Shown: one piece after another, positions 42,798-52,422 of the stretch
Position numbering within the stretch: position 1 is the stretch's first letter
Layout: the number at the start of each line of letters is the position of its first letter
NCBI RefSeq assembly: GCF_900636825.1
Contig: NZ_LR134318.1
Coordinates: 2,265,501-2,329,500 of the forward strand
Length of the DNA: 64,000 nucleotides
Source: Pseudomonas fluorescens
GTDB lineage: Bacteria > Pseudomonadota > Gammaproteobacteria > Pseudomonadales > Pseudomonadaceae
Reading direction: 5' to 3'
Notes under the pieces: generated by a model
The model's input: the letters and a program-made list of their open reading frames with translations, nothing else
What the model was told of the DNA's origin: nothing
Databases searched by the model: none
Position numbers and translations under genes: made by a program

Positions 42798-43600
42798 CAC
42801 CGCCCCTGTTGGAGCTGTCGAGTGCAACGAGGCTGCGACCTTTTGATGTGGCTTTGAAGATCAAAAGATCGCAGCGTGCCGCAGCTCCTACAGAGGTGTA
42901 TTCGGATCATCTCCGAGCAATATCCGCAGATCGAATGACCCCACCCCTGTAGGAGCTGTCGAGTGCAACGAGGCTGCGATCTTTTGATGTGGCTTTGAAG
43001 ATCAAAAGATCGCAGCGTGCCGCAGCTCCTGCAGAGGTGTATTCAGATCATCTCCGAGCAATATCCGCAGGTCGAATGACCCCACCCCTGTAGGAGCTGT
43101 CGAGTGCAACGAGGCTGCGATCTTTTGATGTGGCTTTGAAGATCAAAAGATCGCAGCGTGCCGCAGCTCCTACAGAGGTGTGTTCAGATCATCTCCGAGC
43201 AATATCCGCAGGTCGAATGACCCCACCCCTGTAGGAGCTGTCGAGTGCAACGAGGCTGCGATCTTTTGATGTGGCTCTGAAGATCAAAAGATCGCAGCGT
43301 TCCGCAGCTCCTACAGAGGTGTATTTCCGCAGGTCGAATGACCCGACCCCTGTAGGAGCTGTCGAGTGCAACGAGGCTGCGATCTTCTTATGTGGCTTTG
43401 AAGATCAAAAGATCGCAGCGTGCCGCAGCTCCTACAGAAGTGTATTCAGATCATCACCGAGCAATATCCGCAGGTCGAATGCACCACCCCTGTAGGAGCT
43501 GTCGAGTGCAACGAGGCTGCGATCTTTTGATGTGGCTCTGAAGATCAAAAGATCGCAGCGTGCCGCAGCTCCTACAGAGGTGTATTCAGATCATTTCCGG
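42773..43600. repeat. six-copy 141-bp tandem array built from a REPIN and both flanking gene ends
   Basis: The REP head TGTAGGAGCTGTCGAG begins at 42807 (as TGTTGG), 42948, 43089, 43230, 43351 and 43491: periods 141, 141, 141, 121 and 140. Each unit holds the end of the cupin gene with its stop (AATATCCGCAGGTCGAATGA), a REPIN with unlike arms (GTCGAGTGCAACGAG left, GCGTGCCGC right) and the reverse end of paoC (TTCAGATCAT). Units join as GATCATCTCCGAGCAATAT, i.e. the paoC and cupin ends meet at a shared CCG. Copy 4-5 has lost 20 bases. Copies are about 95 percent alike. Confidence 0.95.
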
Positions 43601-45784
43601 CAGTGAATCAAGGATCTTGTCCAACGTGATCGGATACTCGCGCACCCTCGCGCCGGTGGCGTTATAGATCGCATTCGCCACCGCCGCACTCACGCCGCAG
43701 ATGCCCAATTCGCCTACACCCTTGGCCTTCATCGGCGATGAAATCGGATCGGTTTCGTCGAGGAAAATCACCTCTTGATGCGGGATGTCGGCATGTACCG
43801 GCACTTCGTATCCGGCGAGGTCGTGGTTGACGAAAAAGCCCAAACGCTTGTCGACCGCCAGCTCTTCCATCAACGCCGCGCCAACGCCCATGGTCATCGC
43901 GCCGATCACCTGGCTGCGCGCCGAGGTCGGGTTGAGGATCCGGCCAGCGGCGCACACCGCGAGCATGCGCCGCACGCGAACTTCGCCGGTCGCCGCATCC
44001 ACGGCGACTTCGGCGAAGTGCGCGCCGAAGGTCGATTGCTGATATTTCTCGGCCAGATCACCGAATTCGATGCTGTCCTCGGCAACCAGCGCACCACCTT
44101 CAGCCGCGTTGCGCAGCGGCAGGCTCTTGCTGCCGACACGCACTTGGCCATCGGCGAACTCGGCCTGATCCGCCGCCAGTCCCAGCTTCGCCGCGACTGC
44201 CTCGCGCAGCTTCACGCACGCGGCGTAAACGCCGGAGGTCGAGCAGTTACCGCCGAACTGGCCGCCCGAGCCAGCCGACACCGGGAAGTCCGAATCGCCC
44301 AAACGCACCACCACATCATCAAGGCCGACGCCCATCATCTCGGCTGCGGTCTGCGCGATGATCGTGTAGCTGCCGGTGCCGATGTCGGTCATGTCGGTTT
44401 CCACCACGACCTTGCCATCGCGCTCCAGCCGCACCCGTGCGCCGGACTTGACCAGCAAGTTGTTGCGAAACGCCGCCGCCACACCCATGCCGATCAACCA
44501 GCGGCCTTCGCGACGGGTGCCCGGTTGCGCCTTGCGCTGATCCCAACCGAATTTCTCCGCGCCGGTCTGCAGGCATTTGATCAGCTGTCGCTGGGAAAAC
44601 GGCCGCTCGGTCTTCACCGGGTCGACCTGGGTGTCGTTGAGAATGCGGAACTGCACCGGGTCCATCTTCAATTGTTCAGCCATCTCATCCATGGCGATTT
44701 CCAGCACCATCAACCCCGGCGCTTCGCCCGGCGCACGCATGGCGTTGCCTTCAGGCAAATCAAGCGGGGCGAGGCGCATGCTGACCCGGCGGTTTTCTGC
44801 GGCGTAGAGCAACTGGCTCGGTTGCGCGGCGAGTTCGACCTTGCCGTCGGCCAAATTGCCCGACCAGCCTTCGTGAGCGATGGCGGTGAGCTTGCCATCC
44901 GCGGTGACGCCCATGCGGATGCGCTGGATGGTCGCCGGACGGTGCGTGGTGTTGTTGGCCATTTGCGGGCGGGCGAGGGCGACTTTCACCGGTCGGCCGG
45001 CCATCCGCGCGCCGAGAGCGGCGAGGATCACGTCGGCGCGGATGAACAGCTTGCCGCCGAAACCACCGCCGATGTACGGCGAGACCAAACGGACTTTTTC
45101 CTTCGGCAGACCGAGGGTTTTCGCAATGTCACCGACGCTCCAGGCGACCATCTGGTTCGAATTCCACACGGTCAGTTGATCACCTTTCCACGCCGCCAAT
45201 GTGGCGTGCGGTTCCATCATCGCGTGGGACTGATCCGGCGTGGTGTAGGTCTGATCGAATTGCACCGGTGCGGCGGCGAAAGCTTTGTCGAAGTCACCGT
45301 GATTGACGTCCGGCAACTCGTCTTTTGGCTCGACGCCGAGGTCTTTGACGCTGGCCAGATCGAACTTGCCTTCGGCAGTTTCGTAATCGACCTTGACCAA
45401 TTGCGCAGCGGCGCGCGCCTGCTCGAAGGTCTCGGCAACCACCAGTGCAACGGCTTGCTGATAATGCTGCACTTCAGGGCCGGCGAGCAGATGCGCGGCG
45501 TTGTAATCACCCTTGTCGAGCTTGCCGGCATTCTCGGCGGTGACGATCGCCAGCACGCCGGGCGCAGCTTTGGCCGCGTCGAGATGGATGGCTTTGATAC
45601 GCCCCTTGGCGATTGCCGAGTCGACCATGAAACCATAGGCCTGATTGGCTGCCGCTTCATGTTGCTCATAGGCATACGTCGCCTGACCGCTGGTTTTCAA
45701 CGGGCCTTCGATGCGCTCGGTAGGCTGGCCGACGACCTTCAGGCGGTCGATGGGATTGGTGGTGGCGGGCGTGTCGAATTTCAT
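43586..45784 (-). CDS. paoC: aldehyde oxidoreductase molybdopterin-binding subunit
   Basis: A 732-residue large subunit of a xanthine-oxidase-family enzyme. Moco-binding landmarks are [17 protein letters not shown] near residue 240, [20 protein letters not shown] near 350 and [16 protein letters not shown] near 515; the catalytic glutamate is in [18 protein letters not shown] near the C-terminus. In E. coli PaoABC oxidises aromatic and other aldehydes to acids in the periplasm. The gene overlaps paoB by 4 bases. PaoD, which inserts cytidylated Moco, is not in the window. Its 3' end has been copied into the tandem array. Confidence 0.9.
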   Translation of the reverse strand: MKFDTPATTNPIDRLKVVGQPTERIEGPLKTSGQATYAYEQHEAAANQAYGFMVDSAIAKGRIKAIHLDAAKAAPGVLAIVTAENAGKLDKGDYNAAHLLAGPEVQHYQQAVALVVAETFEQARAAAQLVKVDYETAEGKFDLASVKDLGVEPKDELPDVNHGDFDKAFAAAPVQFDQTYTTPDQSHAMMEPHATLAAWKGDQLTVWNSNQMVAWSVGDIAKTLGLPKEKVRLVSPYIGGGFGGKLFIRADVILAALGARMAGRPVKVALARPQMANNTTHRPATIQRIRMGVTADGKLTAIAHEGWSGNLADGKVELAAQPSQLLYAAENRRVSMRLAPLDLPEGNAMRAPGEAPGLMVLEIAMDEMAEQLKMDPVQFRILNDTQVDPVKTERPFSQRQLIKCLQTGAEKFGWDQRKAQPGTRREGRWLIGMGVAAAFRNNLLVKSGARVRLERDGKVVVETDMTDIGTGSYTIIAQTAAEMMGVGLDDVVVRLGDSDFPVSAGSGGQFGGNCSTSGVYAACVKLREAVAAKLGLAADQAEFADGQVRVGSKSLPLRNAAEGGALVAEDSIEFGDLAEKYQQSTFGAHFAEVAVDAATGEVRVRRMLAVCAAGRILNPTSARSQVIGAMTMGVGAALMEELAVDKRLGFFVNHDLAGYEVPVHADIPHQEVIFLDETDPISSPMKAKGVGELGICGVSAAVANAIYNATGARVREYPITLDKILDSLPEMI

Positions 45785-46737
45785 GCGGTTTCCCTCGCTT
45801 GCGCCAACACCGAAGCCAGCGTGCGCTCGACCAGTGTCAGTTTGAATTGGTTGTCATCGGTAGGTGTCGCGCCCTCAAGCAGGCGCTCGCTGACGGCTTT
45901 TGCACCTTTGGGCAGCAGCGCTTCAGCGGCTTCGACCCGCCACGGTTTCGGTGCGATACCACCGACCGCGACGCGGCCCGTGCCGTCCTTTTGCAGGATC
46001 AAACCGACCGAGACCAGCGCAAACGCGTAAGACGAGCGATCACGCACCTTGTGATAAATGTGCGTGCCGCCGACCGGGGCCGGCAGGGTCACGGCGGTGA
46101 TGAATTCACCGGGCGTCAGGCTGGTTTCGATGTTCGGCGTGTTGCCCGGCAGCTGATGGAAATCTGCTATCGGGATGCTGCGCGTGCTGCCGTCGGGTTT
46201 CACCGTTTCGATCTGCGCATCGAGTGCACGCATGGCGATGGCCATGTCGCTCGGGTGAGTGGCGATGCACGCGTCGCTGACGCCAATGATCCCCAGTTGC
46301 CGAGTGACGCCACCGATGGCCGCGCAACCGCTGCCCGGATTGCGCTTGTTGCACGCCTGATGGGTATCGTAAAAGTACGGGCAACGGGTGCGCTGCAACA
46401 GGTTGCCGGCCGTGGTCGCCATGTTGCGCAATTGCCCGGAGGCCCCCGCAAGCAGAGCGCGGGAGAGCAGGGCGTAATCCTTGCGCACGCGAGCATCGGC
46501 GGCCAGATCGGTGTTGCGCACCAGCGCGCCGATGCGCAATCCGCCCTCGGGCGTGGCTTCGATCTGATCCAGGCCCAAGTGATTGACGTCGATCAGGTGC
46601 ACAGGGGTTTCGATGTCGAGTTTCATCAGGTCGAGCAGGTTGGTGCCGCCAGCGATGAACTTGGCGCCCTCGACCTGCGCGGCCTGGGAGGCGGCTGCCG
46701 CAGCGGAGTCGGCGCGGCTGTAATTGAAGGCTCTCAT
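45781..46737 (-). CDS. paoB: aldehyde oxidoreductase FAD and 4Fe-4S subunit
   Basis: A 318-residue FAD-binding subunit. The flavin loops are [17 protein letters not shown] (near 26) and [20 protein letters not shown] (near 100). The insertion with four cysteines ([20 protein letters not shown] plus the next Cys) is the extra [4Fe-4S] site that distinguishes PaoB from ordinary CoxM-type subunits. It passes electrons from the 2Fe-2S subunit to FAD. It overlaps both neighbours by 4 bases (ATGA), so translation is coupled. Confidence 0.92.
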   Translation of the reverse strand: MRAFNYSRADSAAAAASQAAQVEGAKFIAGGTNLLDLMKLDIETPVHLIDVNHLGLDQIEATPEGGLRIGALVRNTDLAADARVRKDYALLSRALLAGASGQLRNMATTAGNLLQRTRCPYFYDTHQACNKRNPGSGCAAIGGVTRQLGIIGVSDACIATHPSDMAIAMRALDAQIETVKPDGSTRSIPIADFHQLPGNTPNIETSLTPGEFITAVTLPAPVGGTHIYHKVRDRSSYAFALVSVGLILQKDGTGRVAVGGIAPKPWRVEAAEALLPKGAKAVSERLLEGATPTDDNQFKLTLVERTLASVLAQARETA

Positions 46738-47357
46738 GCCGGCACCTCCGCGACTTCAGTGATGGCTTCGATGATGTTCGAGTAAGCGCCGCAGCGGCAG
46801 ATGTTGCCGCTCATGCGCTCCTGCAATTCGGCGGCGATCAGTTTCGGCGGCTCCGTCAGGCTCGGGCTGACGTGGCTGGGAATGCCGTCGCGGATTTCCT
46901 TGAGTACGGCGACTGCCGAGCAGATCTGCCCCGGCGTGCAATAACCACACTGGTAACCGTCGTGCTTGATGAACGCCGCTTGCATCGGGTGCAGCTTGTC
47001 CGGCATGCCGAGGCCTTCGATGGTGGTGACTTCGCTGCCTTCGTGCATCACCGCCAGCGTCAGGCAGGAATTGATCCGGCGACCATCGGCGATCACCGTG
47101 CAGGCGCCGCACTGGCCGTGGTCGCAGCCTTTCTTGGTGCCGGTCAGTTGCAGATGTTCACGCAGGGCGTCGAGCAGGGTGGTGCGGGTGTCGACTTCGA
47201 GGGTTTGCGCTTTGCCGTTGACTTGCAGGGTGACTTTGCTCATGGCCGGTTGCTCCAGACTGGCCGCGTAGGCCTTGAGGCTGATAAAGGGGGGCATTGC
47301 GAACGCCGTCGCGGTTACGGCGCCGAGGATCAAAAAGTTGCGTCGGGAAATCGCCAT
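46734..47357 (-). CDS. paoA: aldehyde oxidoreductase 2Fe-2S subunit with Tat signal
   Basis: A 207-residue small subunit. The N-terminus [20 protein letters not shown] is a twin-arginine signal that exports the assembled complex. Two [2Fe-2S] clusters are bound: the plant-type ferredoxin loop [18 protein letters not shown] with a later Cys (NSCLT), and the C-terminal helical pair [15 protein letters not shown] and [12 protein letters not shown]. It is first in the paoABC operon. The mature start carries an extra linker ([10 protein letters not shown]) before the ferredoxin domain. Confidence 0.93.
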   Translation of the reverse strand: MAISRRNFLILGAVTATAFAMPPFISLKAYAASLEQPAMSKVTLQVNGKAQTLEVDTRTTLLDALREHLQLTGTKKGCDHGQCGACTVIADGRRINSCLTLAVMHEGSEVTTIEGLGMPDKLHPMQAAFIKHDGYQCGYCTPGQICSAVAVLKEIRDGIPSHVSPSLTEPPKLIAAELQERMSGNICRCGAYSNIIEAITEVAEVPA

Positions 47358-47534
47358 GGTTCGATTCCTTGTCTCTCATCGGGCGGCAGGATTGCAAAAG
47401 GCCCAATAGGGCGCGCCGGCATGCATGCCAGTCTCGTAAAAGGAGTGACCGCAGGAGGGAGGTAAAGGTTTTGTCGGATTTGCGCTAAAGAGTTATGTGC
47501 TGGATTCATCAATCTGCAGATCACCCAAAAACTG

Positions 47535-47694
47535 TGTAGGTGAGCCTGCTCGCGACAGCGGTGTGTCAGTTAATGTTGATTCGACTGACACACCGCTATC
47601 GCTGGCGAGCCAGCTCCCACAGGGTTCCGAGTTGTTAATCCAATTGCTTCACAACATCAAAACCTGTGGGAGCTGGCTTGCCAGCGATGAGGCC
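47535..47694. repeat. composite type A REP cluster (three halves)
   Basis: GTGAGCCTGCTCGCGACAGC, then GGTGTGTCAG/CTGACACACC (a 10-bp dyad), then CGCTGGCGAGCCAGCTCCCA, and 60 bases later GGGAGCTGGCTTGCCAGCGA. Two REPINs appear to have merged, sharing the middle half. The remaining 175 bases back to paoA (47358-47534) hold no gene or signal I can see. Confidence 0.85.
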
Positions 47695-47712
47695 GTTGCG
47701 TTCACTCTGAAT

Positions 47713-49467
47713 CTAATGCCCACCCACCACCATCGAGGTAAACGGTGCGACATACGCCTGCAACGTCACCAACCCGCCGACCAGAATCGCCAGCACGATC
47801 GAATGGAAGAACACGTAACGCAAAATCTCACCTTCATGCCCATACCAACGGGTCGCGGTCGAGGCGACGACGATCGATTGCGCATCGACCATTTTGCCCA
47901 TCACCCCGCCGGAGCTGTTCGCGGCTGCCATGAGCACCGGGCTGATGCCGAGTTGTTCCGAGGTCACCCGTTGCAAGCCGCCAAACAGCACGTTTGAGGC
48001 GGTATCGGAACCGGTCAGCGCGACCCCGAGCCAACCGAGCAACGTGCCAAACATCGGGTAGAAAATCCCCGTCGCCGCGAACGCCAGACCCATGGTCGCG
48101 TCCAGCCCGGAATAACGCGTGAGAAACCCCAGCGCCAGCATCGCGGCAATGGTGATCAACGAAAAGCGCACCACCCACAATGTGCGCAGGTATTGCTTGA
48201 TCAATTGCGGGATCGAATAACCCATCAGCAGACCGCCGACAATCGCCGCCAGCAAGATGCCGCTGCCGGTCGCGGTCAGCCAGGTGAATTTGTACACCGC
48301 TTCCTCGGCTTTCGGCGCCGCGACCACTGGCGGGACTTTCTCGATCTGCAGGTGCAGGCTGGTGAACGTCACCGCCGGGGCAAAGATCGGATTGGCCTCG
48401 CGCACGGGTTTGCCCTGCGGATCGAGTTTGGCCGATTGCGTCACCGGATCGATCACCGGGCGCGTATCAAACATGTTCTTGAAGCCCTGGGTGCCCCAGG
48501 CAAACACGAACACGGTGAGGATGATCCACGGCATCCATGCGCGCATCACTGCCGGACGCGCCTGATCGCTGAACGCGGCGCTGGCGGTGACTTTTTCTTC
48601 GTCGACCTTGGAGTTATCGACGCGACCCGACAATGCCGCCGAAGTGTGAATAGTCGCGGGCTTCCAGACCTTCAAGAACAGCGTGAGACAGGCCATGGAA
48701 ATCAGCGCGGCGATCACGTCCACCAGCATCGGACCGTGGTAGTTCGATACGAGAAACTGCGGAATGGCGAAACTCACGCCGGCCACCAGAATCGCCGGCC
48801 ACACTTCGAGCATCTTGCGCCACCCGGCAAACGCCCAGATCAGCCAGAACGGCACCAGCACCGAGAAAAACGGCAATTGCCGGCCGACCATCATCGACAG
48901 CTCCATTTCATCCAGCCCGGTGACTTTGGCCAGGGTGATGATCGGCGTGCCGAGGGCGCCGAAAGCCACCGGCGCCGTGTTGGCAATCAGGGCCAGACCG
49001 GAAGCGGCCAATGGCGAAAAACCCAGGCCAATGAGGATCGCTCCGGTTACCGCCACGGGCGTTCCGAAACCCGCCGCACCTTCGAAGAATGCGCCAAAGC
49101 AAAAGGCGATCAGCAGCAACTGCAAACGTCGATCATCGGTGATCCGCGCGAGGGAATCCTGCAGCACTTTGAACGAGCCGTTTTCAGTGGTCAGGCGATG
49201 CAAAAAGATGATGTTGAGGACGATCCAGCCAATCGGCAGCAAGCCATTCGCCGCCCCGAACAACGCCGCCGAACCGGCCATGCCTGCGGGCATGTCGAAG
49301 GCGAAGATCGAGATCAACAGGGCTGACGCCAGCGCCAGTAACGCTGCCAGATGCGCCTTGACGTGAAAAAACGCCAGCGCCGCCAGCATCACCACCACCG
49401 GCACGGCGGCCATCAGCGTGGACAGCACCGGATTGCCGAACGGGTCATAGATTTGCTGCCAGACCAT
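47713..49467 (-). CDS. lldP: L-lactate permease (LldP/GlcA family)
   Basis: A 584-residue polytopic symporter for lactate or glycolate. Typical features are SFCFGAFFEGAAGFGTPVAV-like helix (AFCFGAFFEGAAGFGTPVAV near 140), GLALIANTAPVAFGALGTPI near 175, and GSDTASNVLFGGLQRVTSEQ near 505. A hydrophilic loop of about 90 residues near 350-440 is longer than in E. coli LldP. ATG 49467 is preferred over an upstream start at 49596 since the family begins MVWQQIYDP. No lactate dehydrogenase gene is beside it, so it stands alone. Confidence 0.9.
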   Translation of the reverse strand: MVWQQIYDPFGNPVLSTLMAAVPVVVMLAALAFFHVKAHLAALLALASALLISIFAFDMPAGMAGSAALFGAANGLLPIGWIVLNIIFLHRLTTENGSFKVLQDSLARITDDRRLQLLLIAFCFGAFFEGAAGFGTPVAVTGAILIGLGFSPLAASGLALIANTAPVAFGALGTPIITLAKVTGLDEMELSMMVGRQLPFFSVLVPFWLIWAFAGWRKMLEVWPAILVAGVSFAIPQFLVSNYHGPMLVDVIAALISMACLTLFLKVWKPATIHTSAALSGRVDNSKVDEEKVTASAAFSDQARPAVMRAWMPWIILTVFVFAWGTQGFKNMFDTRPVIDPVTQSAKLDPQGKPVREANPIFAPAVTFTSLHLQIEKVPPVVAAPKAEEAVYKFTWLTATGSGILLAAIVGGLLMGYSIPQLIKQYLRTLWVVRFSLITIAAMLALGFLTRYSGLDATMGLAFAATGIFYPMFGTLLGWLGVALTGSDTASNVLFGGLQRVTSEQLGISPVLMAAANSSGGVMGKMVDAQSIVVASTATRWYGHEGEILRYVFFHSIVLAILVGGLVTLQAYVAPFTSMVVGGH

Positions 49468-49709
49468 GGTCCACCTCTGCTTGTTGTTATTGAGGGCGCA
49501 GATCCATTGCATGGGGGTTGGTGCAAGCAGTATAGGTGGCATTACGCCGCCGTTTGGGCGTGATGAACGGCCCGACAAACGGTCGATGCTGGCCACTGAA
49601 TCAACGCGGTTTTGTCCGGTCGTATTTGCGGCTGCGCGCTCCGCGTCGAAAAGGCGCTGGCAGCGTGGCGATTTCCGTCGTCAAGACTTGGGTTTTAGGG
49701 AAGTGTTGA

Positions 49710-49916
49710 ATGAAGCAAGCGACAACGATGCTGCTTACTGTGACCGCCGCCGTATTGCTGAGCGGCTGTATTGCGGATTTTGATGATGACCACCGGCATG
49801 GCCGGCATTACGACCGCGACCACGGCCGCAACTACGATCATGATCGGCGCTGGGATGATCGTGACGACGACCGCCGCGATGGCCGTCGTTATCACCGTGA
49901 TCGCGATGATGACTGA
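49710..49916 (+). CDS. small His/Asp/Arg-rich lipoprotein
   Basis: A 68-residue lipoprotein: lipobox TAAVLLSGCIADF (Cys near 20) and a mature part made almost wholly of His, Asp, Arg and Tyr, e.g. DDDHRHGRHYDRDHGRNYDH and RRWDDRDDDRRDGRRYHRDR. Such a polyampholyte could bind metal ions or stay disordered at the membrane. A strong terminator follows 12 bases after the stop. No family recognised. Confidence 0.72.
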   Translation: MKQATTMLLTVTAAVLLSGCIADFDDDHRHGRHYDRDHGRNYDHDRRWDDRDDDRRDGRRYHRDRDDD

Positions 49917-49926
49917 TTGAATGCAT

Positions 49927-49957
49927 AAAGGGCGTTCCCTCGAGGAACGCCCTTTTT
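49927..49957 (+). terminator. terminator of the small lipoprotein gene
   Basis: AAAGGGCGTTCC and GGAACGCCCTTTTT form an 11-bp stem with a 4-base loop and a T-run. Confidence 0.92.
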
Positions 49958-49967
49958 GCATCAGCCT

Positions 49968-50249
49968 TCAGCTAAAAAAACGAGCGCTCGCCCGGACGCT
50001 GGATCGCGCAGGCACGGAGGCCTCGATGTCCAGCAAATGGGTGGCGAGAATGTCGCTCAGAAAACGGAACTGATCGTTGATGCCAACCACTTCATTGCTG
50101 AAATGATGGGTCGCGGCGGGCATCAGCAGATCTTCGAAACGTTCGTTGAACACCAGCGCCTGGGTCTTGTGCGACACCGCGTGCTGGTCGTAATAGTTGC
50201 TACCGAACAGCGGGAAGCTCACGGAGAGTGTGACGTGGGTGTGAATCAT
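49968..50249 (-). CDS. hypothetical 93-residue protein
   Basis: A 93-residue protein beginning MIHTHVTLSVSFPLFGSNYY and containing LVFNERFEDLLMPAATHHFS and FRFLSDILATHLLDIEASVP. GAGGAG stands 10 bases before the ATG at 50249, which is strong support; the open frame further upstream is REP-derived. No signal peptide or membrane helix. The final residues (SVRASARFFS) are basic. Function unknown; it faces the terminator of the lipoprotein gene. Confidence 0.65.
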   Translation of the reverse strand: MIHTHVTLSVSFPLFGSNYYDQHAVSHKTQALVFNERFEDLLMPAATHHFSNEVVGINDQFRFLSDILATHLLDIEASVPARSSVRASARFFS

Positions 50250-50376
50250 GCTGTGAACTCCTCGTTGTGTTTCGGATGGCTTAATCGTGCCTTCGATGGG
50301 CGGCGGGCGGAAGGCAATCGTCGCGATGTTGAATATCGATGGCAGTGATGTCTGGGTTTTTTGTGGTGTTGCTGAT

Positions 50377-50479
50377 GGCCTCATCGCTGGCAAGCCAGCT
50401 CCCACAGGATCTGCAGTGACCGCAGATTTTGTGCGCACCAGAGAAACCCGTGGGAGCTGGCTTGCCAGCGATGAGGCCA
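50377..50479. repeat. REPIN, type A
   Basis: GGCCTCATCGCTGGCAAGCC and the inverted GGCTTGCCAGCGATGAGGCC, each with GGGAGCT/AGCTCCC flank. It fills most of the 305-base gap between two genes; no gene is visible in the rest. Confidence 0.92.
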
Positions 50480-50554
50480 GTACATCCAGCATCAGGCTCA
50501 ATTGACCCACCTATACTCAAACCTGCACCCCGTCATCCAGAGGACTCAACCACC

Positions 50555-51637
50555 GTGAACCCGCGTGCGCTGGTCGTCGTCGCCGTGTGTCTGCTGGCCG
50601 GCTGTGCCGCTTCAGCGCGCCCGCCAGTGGCGCCGGTGCGGGCGGTGGTGGTTTCACCAGCAACCTGGCAGCAGATCGATCGGGAAATCGTCAGCGCTTC
50701 GCAGCAATCCACTGAGCAGGTCAAACTGTTCGCCCGGGGCTCGATGGAACATTGGCGCACTCGCGTCTATCAGCAAACTGAAGAAAATTTCATCCCGTGG
50801 TTCAGCAGCTACTGGACGCAGGAATGGCTGTCGATGAAGGTGAGTTGGTACACGGTCAGTGCCGGCGGCGAGCACGACGCCTCGGCAAGACGGCTGGCGA
50901 CCTATCTGCTTGAGCAATATCAGGAAAAGGTCTTGGCGCCGGTGGCGGTAGAGATCGACCCGGATGCGATTCTCGGCCAGGCCACGGCGTTTTATGCGCA
51001 ACTGATGGCGCAACAAATGCCGCTCATCGCTCAACGTCACGGCGTGCCGGTTGCGCAGCTTAACGCACGCCTGCAAAAAATCCCGGCCATTGCCTTGGGC
51101 CCTCCGTTGGCGCGGGATGCTTCGTTGTATCAAGTGATCAGCAGCGAACCGTTGAATACACTGCCGGCGTACGCCGCGCTGATCGGCAAGATCCACCAGG
51201 ACGGTGGCGCCAAAGGGGTAGCCGCCACCGATGGCGGCATGGCACCGGTGGCCAAGCGTGCCAGTCAGCGCATCGAAGCGGAGATGGCGCCGCGCGGCGC
51301 CGCGAGTGCGGTGGCCGCCGCTGCCGGGAAATTGGCCGGCGGGCTGATTTCGGTGGGCGTGGCCGGGATCCGCGCGATCATCCAGGCCAATGACCGCCCC
51401 GATAGCGAGGCCTTGATCCGCAGCAGCCTGGGCAACACGTTCGACAAGGCCTGGCTGAAGCTGGTGCAAAACCCGACCACCGGAGTCATGGCCGGTACGC
51501 TGCACATGGCCAGTCAGGTCGAAGGCCATTTGCGCAGCAATTCGGAGCCGCCGGTCGGCTTGGGTGTGAACCGTGTCGAATGGCAGCCGCCACCGTCGAC
51601 TACTCAGCAGATCGAACCCACTGTGCAAGGAGAATGA
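50555..51637 (+). CDS. large lipoprotein of unknown function
   Basis: A 360-residue protein from GTG 50555, lipobox VVVAVCLLAGCAASARPPVA (Cys near 16). The mature part is largely helical, with an aromatic-rich part (FIPWFSSYWTQEWLSMKVSW near 90) and a hydrophobic Gly/Ala-rich stretch (AVAAAAGKLAGGLISVGVAG near 265). The C-terminal tail is polar and proline-rich. AGAGGA lies ahead of the start. The DUF1428 gene begins 3 bases after the stop, so they are likely cotranscribed. Confidence 0.75.
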   Translation: MNPRALVVVAVCLLAGCAASARPPVAPVRAVVVSPATWQQIDREIVSASQQSTEQVKLFARGSMEHWRTRVYQQTEENFIPWFSSYWTQEWLSMKVSWYTVSAGGEHDASARRLATYLLEQYQEKVLAPVAVEIDPDAILGQATAFYAQLMAQQMPLIAQRHGVPVAQLNARLQKIPAIALGPPLARDASLYQVISSEPLNTLPAYAALIGKIHQDGGAKGVAATDGGMAPVAKRASQRIEAEMAPRGAASAVAAAAGKLAGGLISVGVAGIRAIIQANDRPDSEALIRSSLGNTFDKAWLKLVQNPTTGVMAGTLHMASQVEGHLRSNSEPPVGLGVNRVEWQPPPSTTQQIEPTVQGE

Positions 51638-51639
51638 AC

Positions 51640-51993
51640 ATGGCTTACATCGATATTTTCGTCGCGCCGGTGCCAGACGCCAATCGCGAGCAATACAAAC
51701 AACACTGTGAAATCGCCGCGAAATTGTTCCGCGAATACGGCGCGCTGGACGTGGTCCAGTGCTGGGGCGATGACGTTCCGGACGGCAAACTCACGTCATT
51801 TCCGCTGGCGGTCAAGCTCAAGGAAGGCGAAACGGTGTCGGCCGGTTGGCTGGTCTGGCCGGACAAAGCCACCCGCGACACCGGCATGGGCAAAATGATG
51901 GAAGATCCGCGCATGCAACCGGACGTCAACCCGATGGGCTTCGATGGGCAACGGATGATCTTCGGCGGCTTCAAGAACATCCTGGAATCCTGA
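51640..51993 (+). CDS. DUF1428 family protein
   Basis: A 117-residue member of the dimeric alpha+beta barrel group DUF1428, as in E. coli YbaA. Typical parts are AYIDIFVAPVPDANREQYKQ, VVQCWGDDVPDGKLTSFPLA and GQRMIFGGFKNILES at the end. RBS AAGGAGAATGAAC overlaps the stop of the preceding gene. Family function is unknown. Confidence 0.88.
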   Translation: MAYIDIFVAPVPDANREQYKQHCEIAAKLFREYGALDVVQCWGDDVPDGKLTSFPLAVKLKEGETVSAGWLVWPDKATRDTGMGKMMEDPRMQPDVNPMGFDGQRMIFGGFKNILES

Positions 51994-52020
51994 GGCCTCT
52001 CAGTCACACCTCAATACCCC

Positions 52021-52112
52021 TGTGGGAGCTAGCCCTGCTAGCGATTAGGCCAGCACGGGCACCATCTTCATTGGTTGATGCACCGCAATCGCTAGCAGGG
52101 CTAGCTCCCACA
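52021..52112. repeat. REPIN, type A variant (CTAGC core)
   Basis: TGTGGGAGCTAGCCCTGCTA and inverted TAGCAGGGCTAGCTCCCACA, same variant as at 14434-14520. Confidence 0.92.
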
Positions 52113-52122
52113 GGGTTTGTGT

Positions 52123-52317
52123 TTACTCGGTAGTTGGCGTGATGCGGCAGCTTTTGCGCTCGCGGATCTGTTGCTCCGTCGGGCGTTCGCGGACGAATTC
52201 GAAGCGCGGCTCACCTTCGCTGTAATGCACCAGCCAGCCCCATTCCAGTTCGGTTTCAGCCTGCCCGGGCTGCGGTGGCCGAGCCCACCAGGGTTCTTTG
52301 CTGAGGATCTCGCGCAT
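52123..52317 (-). CDS. small conserved-looking hypothetical protein
   Basis: A 64-residue acidic protein with a tryptophan-rich front (EPWWARPPQPG, LEWGWLVHYSEG) and a charged end (FVRERPTEQQIRERKSCRIT). GGAGACCGCG precedes the ATG at a proper distance. Nothing suggests export. Base composition fits coding DNA. Confidence 0.6.
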   Translation of the reverse strand: MREILSKEPWWARPPQPGQAETELEWGWLVHYSEGEPRFEFVRERPTEQQIRERKSCRITPTTE

Positions 52318-52422
52318 CGCGGTCTCCGGTTGATGGCAATCCTTGAACTATAGCCCGCTGTCACGAGTCGTCAGATCAGGCTGTATAGAATCACCTGATC
52401 GACGAACAAAGGAGCAGGGCCG

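Noticed and set aside
42773..43600. Resemblance to a CRISPR array (six regularly spaced repeats)
   Set aside because: Period is 141 bp with no unique spacers, units contain REPIN and gene-end sequence, and no cas gene is in the window.
43775..46030. Long open frame (751 codons) on the plus strand opposite paoC/paoB
   Set aside because: It is antisense to three well-supported overlapping genes, has no RBS or family motifs, and reflects GC-rich wobble bias.
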